A stretch of 64,000 nt of DNA from Caulobacter rhizosphaerae (GCF_010977555.1 NZ_CP048816.1:124001-188000), one strand, 5' to 3'. Counted from the stretch's first letter, positions 1-8,567 are shown. The notes: generated from the letters alone by a model not told the origin. Program-made: numbers and translations.

Positions 1-1270
1 CCTGGCGGCGGGCTTCGACCAGATCCGCCTCGTCGCCCCGAAGGATGGCGTCTTCGCCAAGCTCGGCCTGCAGGCCCTGCAGAAAGGTCACGACATAGGG
101 AGGGTGGACGCGGCTGGAGCCGTTGTCGCCGGTATTCTCCAGGGCCGCCAGGCGACCCAGCACGGCCAACTTGCCCGTGCGCTGGCGCGCCAAAGGCAGG
201 GCGCCGTCATTTTCCAGGAGCACCATCGACTTGAGCGCGGCCTCCAGCGCCAGGGCCCGGTGAGTTTCGCTCGCCACCAGGTCGGGAGTGTAGGCCGGGA
301 GCGGATCCTGACGATCCGTCAGCCGTAGTTGTGTGCGAAGAATCCGCTGGCAGGCCTGATCGACCACTTCGGGCGCCACGCTTCCGTCCTCGATGGCGGC
401 CGCCAGCTTGGCGTAGACGATCGGTTCGGGGTTCTCGACGTCGAGCCCCGCGGCGGCGGCGTATGGATCATGGACGCCCTTGATCCAGTCGGAGTGCACG
501 AAGCCCTCGAAACCCCACTCGCCGCGCAGAATATCGGTCAGCAGGGCACGGTTCTGGCCGCAATACTCGCCGTTGACCCGGTTATAGGCTGACATTACCG
601 AGCCGACGCCGGCGTCGATCACGTGTTTGAAGTGCGGCAGATAGACCTCGTGGAGGGCGCGCTCGTCGACCGAGACGTCGATGTGGAAGCGGGCGTTCTC
701 CATGGAGTTCAAGGCGAAGTGTTTGACGCTGGCGACCACGTTATGAGCCTGGATGCCCAAGCCGAGCGAGGCGCCCATGACGCCCAGATGCCAGGGATCC
801 TCGCCATAGGTCTCCTGCGCGCGGCCCCAAGCGGGATGGCGCAGCAGGTTGATGCACACCGCTCCGGAGAAATTGCACCCGTGAGCGCGGATCTCCACGC
901 CCATCGCCTCGCCGATCCGCCGCTCTAGGTCCGCGTCGAAGGTGGCTCCGCGGGCCATGGAGCTGGGAAAGCAGGTGGAGTTTCCGCCGGAGACGCCGCG
1001 GGGCCCGTCGGTGAAATAGAGGGCCGGAACGCCCAGGCGATCGACGCCTCCGCCAGCCCGATAGGGCTCGGCGCACCAGCGTCCCTGACTGGCCCTAAAT
1101 TGCGCGAAGAAGCCCCGTCCCGACATCATGGCGATTTTTTCGTCGAGCGTGGCGGCCGCAAGAATTGCTTCCACCCGCGCGTCAACGGCCGCGGCGGCGC
1201 TCGTTCGGCGCACGCGAGTTTCGCGGACCTCGTTAGGGGGCGCGGGCGTTTTCACTTCGGGATCAAGCAC
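1..1270 (-). CDS. GH3 family beta-glycosidase, 3' end cut by window edge
   Basis: Glycoside hydrolase family 3 enzyme that would cleave terminal beta-linked sugars such as glucose. Seen: reading the minus strand from 1270 gives a continuous frame to the window edge (about 423 codons). It contains the GH3 substrate-binding KHFALNS stretch, the nucleophile motif HSDW (near 495) and the start of the second alpha/beta domain (LENDGALPLA). The C-terminal part lies outside the window. I chose GTG at 1270 because an in-frame TAA closes the frame about 15 bases further upstream; later GTG codons are possible. No signal peptide is evident at this start, so it may be cytoplasmic, or the start may be wrong. 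A copy of the 24-bp island palindrome (1287-1310) sits about 16 bases upstream. Confidence 0.85.
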   Translation of the reverse strand, partial: MLDPEVKTPAPPNEVRETRVRRTSAAAAVDARVEAILAAATLDEKIAMMSGRGFFAQFRASQGRWCAEPYRAGGGVDRLGVPALYFTDGPRGVSGGNSTCFPSSMARGATFDADLERRIGEAMGVEIRAHGCNFSGAVCINLLRHPAWGRAQETYGEDPWHLGVMGASLGLGIQAHNVVASVKHFALNSMENARFHIDVSVDERALHEVYLPHFKHVIDAGVGSVMSAYNRVNGEYCGQNRALLTDILRGEWGFEGFVHSDWIKGVHDPYAAAAGLDVENPEPIVYAKLAAAIEDGSVAPEVVDQACQRILRTQLRLTDRQDPLPAYTPDLVASETHRALALEAALKSMVLLENDGALPLARQRTGKLAVLGRLAALENTGDNGSSRVHPPYVVTFLQGLQAELGEDAILRGDEADLVEARRQ

Positions 1271-1286
1271 AACGGTGTCTCTAACT

Positions 1287-1310
1287 TAAAATCAAGGCTG
1301 ACTTGATTGC
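1287..1310. promoter_or_regulatory. Island palindrome copy 1 (degenerate), upstream of GH3
   Basis: Left arm TAAAATCAAG and right part ACTTGATTGC around a short spacer; the inner inverted repeat AATCAAG/CTTGATT (1290-1308) is perfect with a 5-base spacer. It lies about 16 bases before the GH3 start, so a bound repressor would block transcription or initiation. Confidence 0.5.
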
Positions 1311-1616
1311 ATGGGCGGGGCGCTTCTGCAATCCACAAGGTCGATAACGCGTCAAAGCCGCGGGCGCTGGCGCACGGTGGAGCGAGCCTGCCTGAACGAG
1401 CGAGCAAGACTCGAACCGGCGCGCAGCCGCGACCTGCACGGCTGGGCCGGTCATGCCGGCGGCAAAGCGGGCGGCGCCCAGGACAGCCGCCGCCCGCGAG
1501 TTGAGCAGGTCCAGCGCTCGGGGGGAGCGCCGGACCTCTTCCCAGCACGCTCGGTGAGGAGCCGGCGTGCGATCCCCTCCCCGAATGCAGGTTCGGACGG
1601 GGAGATGAACGGAGGT

Positions 1617-1640
1617 TACAAGCAAGCAATCTTGCTTGTA
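1617..1640. promoter_or_regulatory. Island palindrome copy 2 (perfect), upstream of MerR
   Basis: Perfect inverted repeat: left arm TACAAGCAAG, spacer CAAT, right arm CTTGCTTGTA. It ends 41 bases before the MerR start and is followed directly by a TATAGG stretch that could be part of a -10 box. It is the most symmetrical copy in the window and is useful as the reference site. Confidence 0.75.
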
Positions 1641-1681
1641 TATAGGCTTTCTCCATTGTTCGCCCAAGCCGCGATGAATTC

Positions 1682-2119
1682 ATGTCTCCCCAGCCCGCGC
1701 GACGCACGCACCTGACGCCGATCAGCACGCTCGCGCCCCGTCTGGGGGTGACCACGCGCGGCCTGCGTTATTACGAAACGCTTGGTCTTATCAGCAGCGA
1801 GAAGATCGCCGCCGGCGCCCGAGGCCTCGACGCGGCTTCGGTGGAACGGCTGACCCTGATCGTGGGGTTGCGGGCCATCGGCGTTTCGGTGGAGCACATC
1901 CGGCGCGCGCTGGATCATCAGCGCATGAGGCGATCTCCCGAGGCCGTCCGCGCGCAGTTGCAACAGGCTCTGGACGAGAAGCGCGCGCTGATCGCGGCGC
2001 TACAGGCCTTGATCGACCTGTCGCCGGGCGAACCGACGACGCAGGCGCGCGCGCTCGCGCGGCTTGATCTTGAGGCCGCGGCCTCCGCGTCGCCTTCGAA
2101 GGTCCGAGATTCCGTTTAG
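1682..2119 (+). CDS. MerR family transcriptional regulator
   Basis: DNA-binding regulator of 145 residues. Residues about 13-65 form the MerR winged helix-turn-helix, with the diagnostic RGLRYYETLGLI stretch and then LIVGLRAIGVSVEHIRRAL. Residues about 80-115 form the dimerisation coiled coil (QLQQALDEKRALIAALQALI). No cysteine cluster for metal or thiol sensing is present and there is no effector domain, so the inducer is unknown. A perfect island palindrome ends 41 bases upstream, suggesting the gene belongs to the same regulon. It resembles the MerR at 12308 in overall plan. It may control the adjacent GH3 or the island; its target is not shown by the sequence. Confidence 0.85.
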   Translation: MSPQPARRTHLTPISTLAPRLGVTTRGLRYYETLGLISSEKIAAGARGLDAASVERLTLIVGLRAIGVSVEHIRRALDHQRMRRSPEAVRAQLQQALDEKRALIAALQALIDLSPGEPTTQARALARLDLEAAASASPSKVRDSV

Positions 2120-2303
2120 GCGGATTAACCGCCCCCTACTGGTTCGGCCGGCGGCGCGAAGACGAACCCGCGCAGGCCGTAATGTTGCGGCAATGTGCGA
2201 CGACCTAGCAGGACTCTGGGGCTGGAGGTTCGAGCACGGCGATCCTAGGTTGCCGCGGCCATGATCGGCGTCCATGCGCGAAGGAATGGCCGGCGGAGCT
2301 TCA

Positions 2304-2978
2304 ATGCGTGTCTTGCTGATTGAGGACGAACAGCAGATGGCCTTAGCCTTGAAGGCGGCGCTGAATCAGCACGGCTTTGTGGTCGACCATGTCGATACCC
2401 TCGCCCTGGCGCGTGAGAGCATCATGGATCAGGTCCATGAGGTGCTGCTGGTCGACCGGCAACTGCCGGACGGCGATGGACTGCGCCTACTCTCGGAAAT
2501 GCGCAAACGCGGTGTCACGACGCCGGCCATTATCCTGTCGGCCCGCAATGACGCCCAAGACCGGATTTCGGGGTTGGACGAGGGCGCGGACGACTACATC
2601 GGCAAGCCTTTCCTGATCGATGAACTCATCGCCCGGGTCAGGGCCGCCAGCCGTCGATCGCAGACCTATCTTCCGTCGCATCTTTTGGAAGGCGATCTCC
2701 TGCTGGACCTCACCTGTTGGGAAGCCTCCGTCGCCGGCCAACCCCTGCACGCGCCGCGCCGGGAACTTCAGCTTCTGCAGGTGCTGCTGCGCCGTGCCGG
2801 CCGCACGGTTCCGCGCCGCATGCTCGAGGACGCCGTCTACGGCTATGACGACGAGATCCAGTCAAATGCTTTGGACAGTCATATCTCGCGGCTCAGGAAG
2901 CGCCTGTCCGACGCCGGCGCCAAGGTCGAGATCCGGACGGTTCGCGGGGTCGGCTATCTGTTGAGGGTCGGCGCGTGA
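2304..2978 (+). CDS. OmpR/PhoB-type response regulator (QseB-like)
   Basis: Two-component response regulator of 224 residues. Receiver domain: acidic pocket E7-D8 and phospho-acceptor Asp51 (LLVDRQLPDGDG), with the conserved Lys in DDYIGKPF. C-terminal OmpR winged helix ends in HISRLRKRL and VRGVGYLL. ATG 2304 was preferred over ATG 2274 because it begins exactly at the receiver (MRVLLIEDE) and has a GGAG at good spacing. The stop overlaps the GTG start of the sensor kinase by four bases (GTGA), so the two are translationally coupled. No island palindrome precedes it, so its link to the catabolic genes is only positional. Confidence 0.93.
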   Translation: MRVLLIEDEQQMALALKAALNQHGFVVDHVDTLALARESIMDQVHEVLLVDRQLPDGDGLRLLSEMRKRGVTTPAIILSARNDAQDRISGLDEGADDYIGKPFLIDELIARVRAASRRSQTYLPSHLLEGDLLLDLTCWEASVAGQPLHAPRRELQLLQVLLRRAGRTVPRRMLEDAVYGYDDEIQSNALDSHISRLRKRLSDAGAKVEIRTVRGVGYLLRVGA

Positions 2979-4315
2979 AGTTCCTCTTTCGTCGCCGCTC
3001 GCTCAGCTGGCGGCTGGTCTCGTGGTTCTCGCTGCTGCTTTTGGCCTTGATGCTGGCGCTCAATGTCGGCGTCTCAAGCCTGATCAGCACGCAAGCCTTG
3101 ATCGTGAGGTCGGCGGACACGGCGATGGAGCCTCTGATCGCCGCGTCGCTCGTCAGGCGTGGAAACCAGCTGACGGTGCGCCCTTCGAAGCGACTGGCAC
3201 AGGTCGCGGCCGATTATCCCCGGTTCTGGTTCGTGGCCGTCGACGCCCAGGGGCGCACGGCGACCTTCGGGGTCGTGCCGGAACGGTTCTCGGCGCTCTC
3301 GGCCTATCTGCCCAGGTCCGCGGTCTTCGAGGTCAAGGATCGGTGGGACCCGAAATCCACCGCCAAGGCGGCGCTTCTCAAGTCCAGCGCCGGGCAGGTT
3401 CGTGTGCTTTATGGCGGCAAGGTCGACGAGAATCCCATCCTGGCGAGCCTGATCGCCTTGCTCGGCATTGTCTATCTCCCGGTGTTGCTGGTCCCGGTCC
3501 TCCTAGCCTTCGTCGCTTTGCCGATCGTCGTGCGCCGCTCGCTGAGCGGCTTGCGCCAGACCGCCGCCCTGGCCGAGGCGATCGATCTGGACACCCCGCC
3601 CAGTCACCTGCAGGCCTCCGATGTTCCTGAAGAGATCGAACCGCTGGTACGGGCGATGAACCGGGCGCTGGCGCGGATCCAGGAGTCCGCCAGGAACCGA
3701 CAACGGTTCCTGGCGGACGCGGCGCATGAGCTTCGTACGCCGATCGCGATCTTGCAGACACGGATCGAGGTGTTGGTGCGCGGTCCTGACAGGGACGCTT
3801 TGATCGCGGACGTGGCTCGTTTGCGCGCGATCGCAGAGCAGCTTCTGGACATGCAGCGATTCACGATGATCCAGGCCTTGGCCCCCGTCGATCTGATAGG
3901 GTTGTGCGAGAGGGTCGCCGCCGACCTGGCCCCCGCAGCGATCGCCGAGGGCTATGACCTGGAACTTTCGATCCTGGCGGCCCCCGCCATCGTCATGGGC
4001 GACTTGGTGTCGATCGAACGCGCGGTCACCAATCTGGTGACCAATTCGATCCAGCATGGCGGAGGCGCTGGGCTGATCACGATCGAGGTGTCCGGGCCCG
4101 CGACAATCGATGTCATTGATCAGGGGCCCGGCGTGCCTCCAGAAGAACGCCAGAGAGTGTTCGAGCCCTTCTACCGCCTCAGGCCCCGGGCCACCGGGGC
4201 GGGGCTGGGTCTTTCGCTTGTGCGCCAGATCGCCACGCTTCACGGGGGGCAGGTGGCGTTCGTCCCGCAGGACGGCGGGACGCGCGTGCGGCTCACGTTT
4301 GGCGCGGCGGGCTGA
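2975..4315 (+). CDS. Sensor histidine kinase (two-component, QseC/PmrB-like)
   Basis: Inner-membrane sensor kinase of 446 residues, partner of the regulator just upstream. A first membrane helix at about residues 13-38 (LLLLALMLALNVGVSSL) and a second at about 155-185 (LIALLGIVYLPVLLVPVLLAF) flank a periplasmic sensor of about 115 residues. A HAMP-like linker follows. The H-box FLADAAHELRTPIA carries phospho-acceptor His251. The ATPase domain shows the N-box (NLVTNSIQHGG), G1 (VIDQGPGVP), F-box (VFEPFYR) and G2 (GAGLGLSLV). GTG start chosen because it overlaps the upstream stop. The signal it senses is unknown. Confidence 0.93.
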   Translation: MKFLFRRRSLSWRLVSWFSLLLLALMLALNVGVSSLISTQALIVRSADTAMEPLIAASLVRRGNQLTVRPSKRLAQVAADYPRFWFVAVDAQGRTATFGVVPERFSALSAYLPRSAVFEVKDRWDPKSTAKAALLKSSAGQVRVLYGGKVDENPILASLIALLGIVYLPVLLVPVLLAFVALPIVVRRSLSGLRQTAALAEAIDLDTPPSHLQASDVPEEIEPLVRAMNRALARIQESARNRQRFLADAAHELRTPIAILQTRIEVLVRGPDRDALIADVARLRAIAEQLLDMQRFTMIQALAPVDLIGLCERVAADLAPAAIAEGYDLELSILAAPAIVMGDLVSIERAVTNLVTNSIQHGGGAGLITIEVSGPATIDVIDQGPGVPPEERQRVFEPFYRLRPRATGAGLGLSLVRQIATLHGGQVAFVPQDGGTRVRLTFGAAG

Positions 4316-4406
4316 TCGTCTTGAGCTCGCCAGGCCCGATCGCCTGGCGCCCGCCGCCCCGGCGATCGCTGCGGCGCCCTTGCTGGGCGCCGCAGCCGTC
4401 GTCGCC

Positions 4407-4949
4407 CTAGCGGCGCGGTGACGACGACGCCGGAGCCGGGAACTCATACTGCGTCCAGGCCTCGGAGCGGCCGCGGCTATCGTTGCAAACCCGCTCGCGT
4501 CGCCAGCAGGTCACGCCCTTGGCCGGGCTGTACTCGCCGCGACGTTCGGCTTCTTCCTTGCGCCGCGCATCTTCGGCCGAGGCCGCGGCGACCGCGACCA
4601 CGGCGCCGGCGATCAGGGCGCCGGCCACGATCTTGCCGGTGTTGTCCTTCTTGTCCTTCTGGCCGCAGTCGCCCGGCTTGGCCGCGACGACGTCCGAGAC
4701 GCGGCCGCGATTGGAGATCACGATCACGCATTGGCGATCGCGCTCGTTCCACCAGGAAGCGTCCCGACGCCCCTGGTCCGAGGCGTAGCGATAGCCGCGT
4801 TCGCGGAGCGCGTCGGAGGCCTCCCATTGGCGCATGCCAACAAGGCTTCCCAGGCCGCGCGGGGCGGCGGCCGCGGCTGACGGAAGGCAAGGGGAGAGCG
4901 CGGCGGTTAAGGCGGCGACACAGCCGGCGGCGCGATAGAACTGGTTCAT
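4407..4949 (-). CDS. Secreted or envelope protein of unknown function
   Basis: A 180-residue protein I do not recognise. It has an N-terminal signal peptide (hydrophobic to about residue 28, ending in an alanine run). A middle section begins with a DALRERGY stretch (EASDALRERGYRYAS) and is rich in charged and aromatic residues. A Gly/Ala-rich hydrophobic segment follows at about 107-130 (IVAGALIAGAVVAVAAASA), which could cross a membrane. The tail has a pair of cysteines (TCWRRERVC). ATG 4949 is preferred over an in-frame GTG at 4964 because neither has a clear ribosome site and ATG gives a normal signal peptide. It is convergent with the sensor kinase and has no island palindrome. Confidence 0.7.
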   Translation of the reverse strand: MNQFYRAAGCVAALTAALSPCLPSAAAAAPRGLGSLVGMRQWEASDALRERGYRYASDQGRRDASWWNERDRQCVIVISNRGRVSDVVAAKPGDCGQKDKKDNTGKIVAGALIAGAVVAVAAASAEDARRKEEAERRGEYSPAKGVTCWRRERVCNDSRGRSEAWTQYEFPAPASSSPRR

Positions 4950-5253
4950 GAACACGATACTCACTTGGTGGGGGAACGGCGTCTTGTGCGCCTGGCCGCT
5001 TCTCGACCCGTTCGTCGGGCGCTTTGGATCGACCTGATCGGCGTATCGCCCCGTCCGGCGACATCACGACGTCAAGCGTCGCGCCCAGGTCTCCTGGCGC
5101 CCTAAGGTCGGAGGCTTGTCCCCCGCAAATGCCTGCCCGACATTGCGCCAGCATTACGCCACGGCGGGTGAGCCATCGGCGTGGCGCGCACAGGCCAAGC
5201 GCCCGATTCGTCCGGGCTCGCGGCTCGGTCTGCGGCTAGGCTTGGCGCGCGCC
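4950..5253. other. Intergenic stretch without recognisable gene
   Basis: About 300 bases between the secreted protein (minus) and the end of the serine hydrolase (minus). I see no coding pattern, no palindrome copy and no obvious terminator with a T-tract. Confidence 0.5.
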
Positions 5254-6609
5254 CTAGGTCGCCAAGGCCGCGCGGATGGCCTTCTGGAAATCCACCCTGG
5301 CCTCCTTGACGGGCTGCTGAACGAAGTAGGCGGCGGTCAGGTCGAGCTCGGGATCGACCCAGGCGTCCGTTCCATGCGCGCCGTCCCAGCCAAAGGCGCC
5401 GCGCCCTCGCCCATCTTGCGCCGTCGTTGGATCGGTGGTGACCGCCACTCCCAGGCCAAAGCCCGTGCCCTTTCGGCCAAACGGGTTCTGGGAGAACAGG
5501 TCGCCGACCTGGTTTGACGACATCAAGGCGACGCTCTGGGCGCCGATGACGCGGCGACCGTTCAATTCGCCCTTGTTGTAGAGCATCTGCATGACCTGGA
5601 TGTAGTCGTGGGCGGTGCTGAGCAGGCCGCCGGCCCCGGAGGTATATTTCGTGGGGGCGACGCCGAACGGGCTAAAGCCCGGCTTCCAGGTCCCCCCGTC
5701 CCTGTTGTAGAGCTTGACGAGCCGGTCGGCCTTGTCGCTCGGCAGGTTGAAATAGGTGTCGCGCATCTCCAGGGGCTCGAACAGGCGCTCGCGCATGAAG
5801 ACTTCCGCCGACTGGCCGGAGGTGATTTCGACGATGCGCAACAGCACGTCGAAGGCGTTGACCGCCGAGTAGGACCAGCGCTCGCCCGGCGAGAAATCGA
5901 GAACCGCCCCGCCCAGGCGCGGCACGACGTCGGCGAGCGTCTCTCCAGGATTGACCGGTATCTTGTTCACCACCGAGCTGGGGCCGCCGAAGCTTTCGAT
6001 GGAGCCCAGCCCCGCGATATGGGTCAGCAGGTCCTTGATGGTGATCTCACGCCGCGCCGCCACGAACGTGATCTTGTCGGCCAAGGCTGCATTCTTGGCG
6101 ATCAGGCTGGGATCCTTGGCGATCTTCATGAAGTCGGACACCCAGCCTTCCGGCGCCACGACCACCCTGGGGTTTTTGAACGTCGGAATGAACCGGCTGA
6201 CCTTGTCGTCGAGCGAAAGCTTGCCCTCCTCGAGCATCATCAGCACGCACAGGGCCACCAGCGGTTTGGTCGACGACGCCATCCGGAAGATGTCGTCCTT
6301 GCGCAGCGGCTCGCGGGTCTCGAGATCGCGCACGCCCTGGGCCTCGAACCAGACCAGCTTATTGCGACGGACGATAACCGTGACGGCTCCGGTGAGCTGG
6401 TCGCTGTCGATGTATTTCTGCACCGAGGCGCGCACGCCTTGCAGACCCGCGGCGCTCAGGCCCGCCTCTTCGGGGCGATGCAATCGCCAATCGAAGCGGC
6501 CTCGCCCGCGCGGGCCGGCCGCGGCCATGCCGCCCCATACCGCCGTGGCCAGACCCACGCCGCTTCCCAAGACCGCGCGGCGTGTCGCACCAGAAGGATC
6601 AAAGATCAT
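5254..6609 (-). CDS. Tat-exported serine hydrolase, beta-lactamase/esterase fold
   Basis: Class C beta-lactamase-fold esterase (PF00144) of 451 residues, likely an esterase rather than an antibiotic-degrading enzyme. The catalytic S-x-x-K is Ser112-Lys115 in MASSTKPL; YSAVN supplies the Tyr motif and GAHGTDAWVDP is the C-terminal H/K-x-G equivalent. The N-terminus ATRRAVLGSGVG is a twin-arginine type signal, so it should act in the periplasm. It is one of four such enzymes in the window (others at 39981, 48726 and 51203), which share the RKDDIFRM and TSG/IAGLGS regions. No clear island palindrome was found upstream, unlike most units here. Confidence 0.88.
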   Translation of the reverse strand: MIFDPSGATRRAVLGSGVGLATAVWGGMAAAGPRGRGRFDWRLHRPEEAGLSAAGLQGVRASVQKYIDSDQLTGAVTVIVRRNKLVWFEAQGVRDLETREPLRKDDIFRMASSTKPLVALCVLMMLEEGKLSLDDKVSRFIPTFKNPRVVVAPEGWVSDFMKIAKDPSLIAKNAALADKITFVAARREITIKDLLTHIAGLGSIESFGGPSSVVNKIPVNPGETLADVVPRLGGAVLDFSPGERWSYSAVNAFDVLLRIVEITSGQSAEVFMRERLFEPLEMRDTYFNLPSDKADRLVKLYNRDGGTWKPGFSPFGVAPTKYTSGAGGLLSTAHDYIQVMQMLYNKGELNGRRVIGAQSVALMSSNQVGDLFSQNPFGRKGTGFGLGVAVTTDPTTAQDGRGRGAFGWDGAHGTDAWVDPELDLTAAYFVQQPVKEARVDFQKAIRAALAT

Positions 6610-6867
6610 CGAAACAGGACCCAGCAGAAAAGCGGCGCCGATCGCGGCGATGCTGGAGTTGCGGGCGGCGACGTTACGAGAACATTACGTCTGGCTTGAC
6701 CCTGGCTTGGCTTGGCGGCCGAGGGCCTGGAGACATGGCCTCACGCCCTGGCCAGGTCCATGAGCGGTGTGATGGTGAAGCCAGGTCTCCGCCGGTTCAG
6801 GAGCGGTCTTGGTCCTGGCCCCGGGACGCGGGTCCCGAGGTCGTGACGTTAGGACGTCGTGGGGCGA

Positions 6868-7626
6868 TCAGTAGGGCCAGGGCGCGCGCGTGAAGGCGCC
6901 GCCGTCCACCCACAGGGTTTGGCCGGTCACGAACCGCGCCGACGGGCTGGCGAAGAACAGCACCACGTCGGCGACGTCGTCGGGGCGCCCGGCGCGGCGA
7001 AGCGGCGTGATCGGCGCCCAGGATCCTTCGAAGTCGGGGGCCTCCAGCAGGGTTCGTTCCGTGATGATGGCGCCGGGCGCCACGCAGTTGACCCGGATGC
7101 CGAACGGGCCGAGCTCGACCGCGGCGGACTTGGTCAGTTGCTCCACCCCGCCCCTGGAGGCCGTGTAGTCGACAAGATTGGGGAAGGCCAGCTTGTTGCA
7201 GCCCGACCCGATATTGACGATGGCTCCGCCTCCAGCGGCCTTCATGCGAAGCGCCGCGGCCTGGATGTTCAGGAAGCTGCCCTTGAGGTTGGTCTGGATC
7301 ACCGCGTCCCAGCGCTCTTCGGCAAGATCCAGCAGCGGCGACCAGGTTTGGATGCCGGCATTGTTGACCAAGAGGTTCGGCGCGGCGCCATGCCATTGGG
7401 CCACGGCGTCGTGGAAGGCGTCCACCTCGGCCTTGATCCCGACGTCGCAGGCGGCGGCCATCACCGTCCCGCCCTCGGCCGCCAGGGCCGAGGCGAGGCT
7501 GTCGGCCTCGGCCGGGGCGCCAAGGTGGTTGAACGCCACCGCGTAGCCGGCTTTGACCAGGGCCTCGACCAGATGCCGTCCGATGCCGGTGCTGCCGCCG
7601 GTGACGATCGCGAGTTGCTTGCTCAT
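6868..7626 (-). CDS. SDR family oxidoreductase, possible sugar 1-dehydrogenase
   Basis: Short-chain dehydrogenase of 252 residues. Nucleotide-binding TGGSTGIGR near residue 10, NNAG at about 90, catalytic Ser/Tyr/Lys region with YTASRGG, in which the usual catalytic Lys of YxxxK is replaced by Arg. This Y-T-A-S-R is unusual and should be checked. The ATG at 7626 overlaps the stop of the upstream SDR (ATGA), so the two form an operon behind the palindrome at 8415. Because its partner resembles 2-keto-3-deoxy-L-fuconate dehydrogenase, oxidation of a 6-deoxy sugar is a reasonable guess, but the substrate is inference. The changed active-site residue could mean altered catalysis. Confidence 0.85.
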   Translation of the reverse strand: MSKQLAIVTGGSTGIGRHLVEALVKAGYAVAFNHLGAPAEADSLASALAAEGGTVMAAACDVGIKAEVDAFHDAVAQWHGAAPNLLVNNAGIQTWSPLLDLAEERWDAVIQTNLKGSFLNIQAAALRMKAAGGGAIVNIGSGCNKLAFPNLVDYTASRGGVEQLTKSAAVELGPFGIRVNCVAPGAIITERTLLEAPDFEGSWAPITPLRRAGRPDDVADVVLFFASPSARFVTGQTLWVDGGAFTRAPWPY

Positions 7627-8369
7627 AGGCTCATTCCCCCGTCGATGATCAGATTGCCGCCCGTCATGAATTTGGCTTCGTCGGAGGCCAGGAGGACCGC
7701 CGCGGCGGCGATCTCCTCGGGCTGGCCCAGCCGGCCCATCGCCTGGCGCGCGACGAACGCGGCCCTGGCGGTCGCCACGTCGCCTGTGGCCGCCCAGCGC
7801 TGATGCAGCGACGGCGTCTCGATGGTGCCGGGGCTGATGGCGTTGCATCTCACCCCTTGGCGCACATAGTCGAGCGCGACGGACATGGTCAGCCCGATGA
7901 CCGCCGCCTTGCTGGTGGCGTAGGCGAAGCGGGCGGGCGCGGCCATGACCGAGGAGACGACCGAGGCGATGTTGATGATCGCGCCGTTGGAGCGTTCGAT
8001 CATCCCCGGCAGAAACGCCTGGATCGTGCAGGCCATGCTGCGGACGTTGACCGCATAGGCGCGGTCGAGGTCCTCCAGGCTGGCTTCCAGCACCGCCCCG
8101 ACCGACACCAGGCCCACGCAGTTGACCAGCACATCGACGCCGGCGTGGTCGCGCGCCGCCGCGGCGACGGCGTCCGGATCGGTGACGTCCAGCAGGATCG
8201 GCTGCACGCCGACCGCCTCGAGTGGGTCGGTGAACTGCCGGTCGGCGGCCACGACCTGGGCGCCTTCCGCCGCGAACGCCAGGGCGATGCTGCGTCCGAT
8301 CCCCTGCGCCGCGCCGGTGACGAAGCAATGCTTGCCCGCGAGCCGTCCCGACTTGCGATCCTGGTCCAT
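7623..8369 (-). CDS. SDR, 2-keto-3-deoxy-L-fuconate/rhamnonate 4-dehydrogenase-like
   Basis: SDR of 248 residues resembling the 2-keto-3-deoxy-L-fuconate dehydrogenase of Xanthomonas and animal BDH2. Seen: GAAQGIGR dinucleotide site, VLVNCVG, Ser in NIASVVSS, RFAYATSKAAVIGLT active site, NAISPGTIETPSL and the FVARQAMGRLG loop characteristic of that subgroup. Known role: oxidation of the C4 hydroxyl of 2-keto-3-deoxy-L-fuconate to the 2,4-diketo acid, which the FAH-family hydrolase at 55433 could then split to pyruvate and L-lactate. ATG 8369 was chosen for its AAGGAG ribosome site and normal N-terminus. A palindrome copy ends 45 bases upstream. Function is by family resemblance recalled, not searched. 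Confidence 0.82.
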   Translation of the reverse strand: MDQDRKSGRLAGKHCFVTGAAQGIGRSIALAFAAEGAQVVAADRQFTDPLEAVGVQPILLDVTDPDAVAAAARDHAGVDVLVNCVGLVSVGAVLEASLEDLDRAYAVNVRSMACTIQAFLPGMIERSNGAIINIASVVSSVMAAPARFAYATSKAAVIGLTMSVALDYVRQGVRCNAISPGTIETPSLHQRWAATGDVATARAAFVARQAMGRLGQPEEIAAAAVLLASDEAKFMTGGNLIIDGGMSL

Positions 8370-8414
8370 CCGCCTGCTCCTTGCTGATCTTGCGACGTCA
8401 CCTAGAGCGATCGC

Positions 8415-8438
8415 GACAAACAAACAATCCTGCTTGAT
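8415..8438. promoter_or_regulatory. Island palindrome copy 3, upstream of SDR operon
   Basis: Left arm GACAAACAAA, spacer CAAT, right arm CCTGCTTGAT. The right arm fits the consensus well and the left arm is weaker. It ends 45 bases from the SDR start at 8369 (minus strand). Confidence 0.6.
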
Positions 8439-8489
8439 AGTTGCGCGAGGATTTTCTCCTTGCATTGGGTTCGGGTCGGCCGCCTGTTC

Positions 8490-8524
8490 GGCGCCCGGCG
8501 CCCGGCGCCCGGCGCCCGGCGCCC
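8490..8524. repeat. Five tandem GGCGCCC heptamers
   Basis: Five perfect head-to-tail copies of the 7-base unit GGCGCCC, whose inner six bases are themselves palindromic. They sit in the spacer between two palindrome copies in a divergent promoter region. Slippage could alter the spacing between the promoters. No coding role is evident. Confidence 0.9.
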
Positions 8525-8567
8525 AAGGGCCCGGCCCGGCGAGGCGGCATCCCCGCGAAAGCGACTA

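Larger units (their letters stand above)
1271..1681. other. Divergent intergenic region with two island palindromes
   Basis: The 411 bases between the GH3 gene (minus) and the MerR gene (plus) contain no convincing gene. Open frames on both strands lack recognisable protein features. A palindrome copy lies at each end (1287-1310 facing GH3, 1617-1640 facing MerR). I see nothing else recognisable in the middle. Confidence 0.6.

Noticed and set aside
1617..1640. The palindrome as an ordinary intrinsic terminator stem
   Set aside because: AT-rich arms without a following T-tract, located before genes rather than after them, and repeated upstream of many starts.
1281..1755. Several open frames of 65-167 codons between GH3 and MerR
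   Set aside because: Mutually overlapping on both strands, Arg/Ala/Gly-rich, and covering two operator-like palindromes; no protein features.
5254..6609. Serine hydrolase as an antibiotic-resistance beta-lactamase
   Set aside because: The family fold is shared, but four copies sit among esterases and the sequence pattern is that of EstB-like esterases; resistance is not supported.
5608..6699. Long open frame on the plus strand opposite the serine hydrolase
   Set aside because: GC-rich shadow frame; composition is Arg/Gly/Asp/His-rich with no domain, while the minus strand has a full catalytic motif set.
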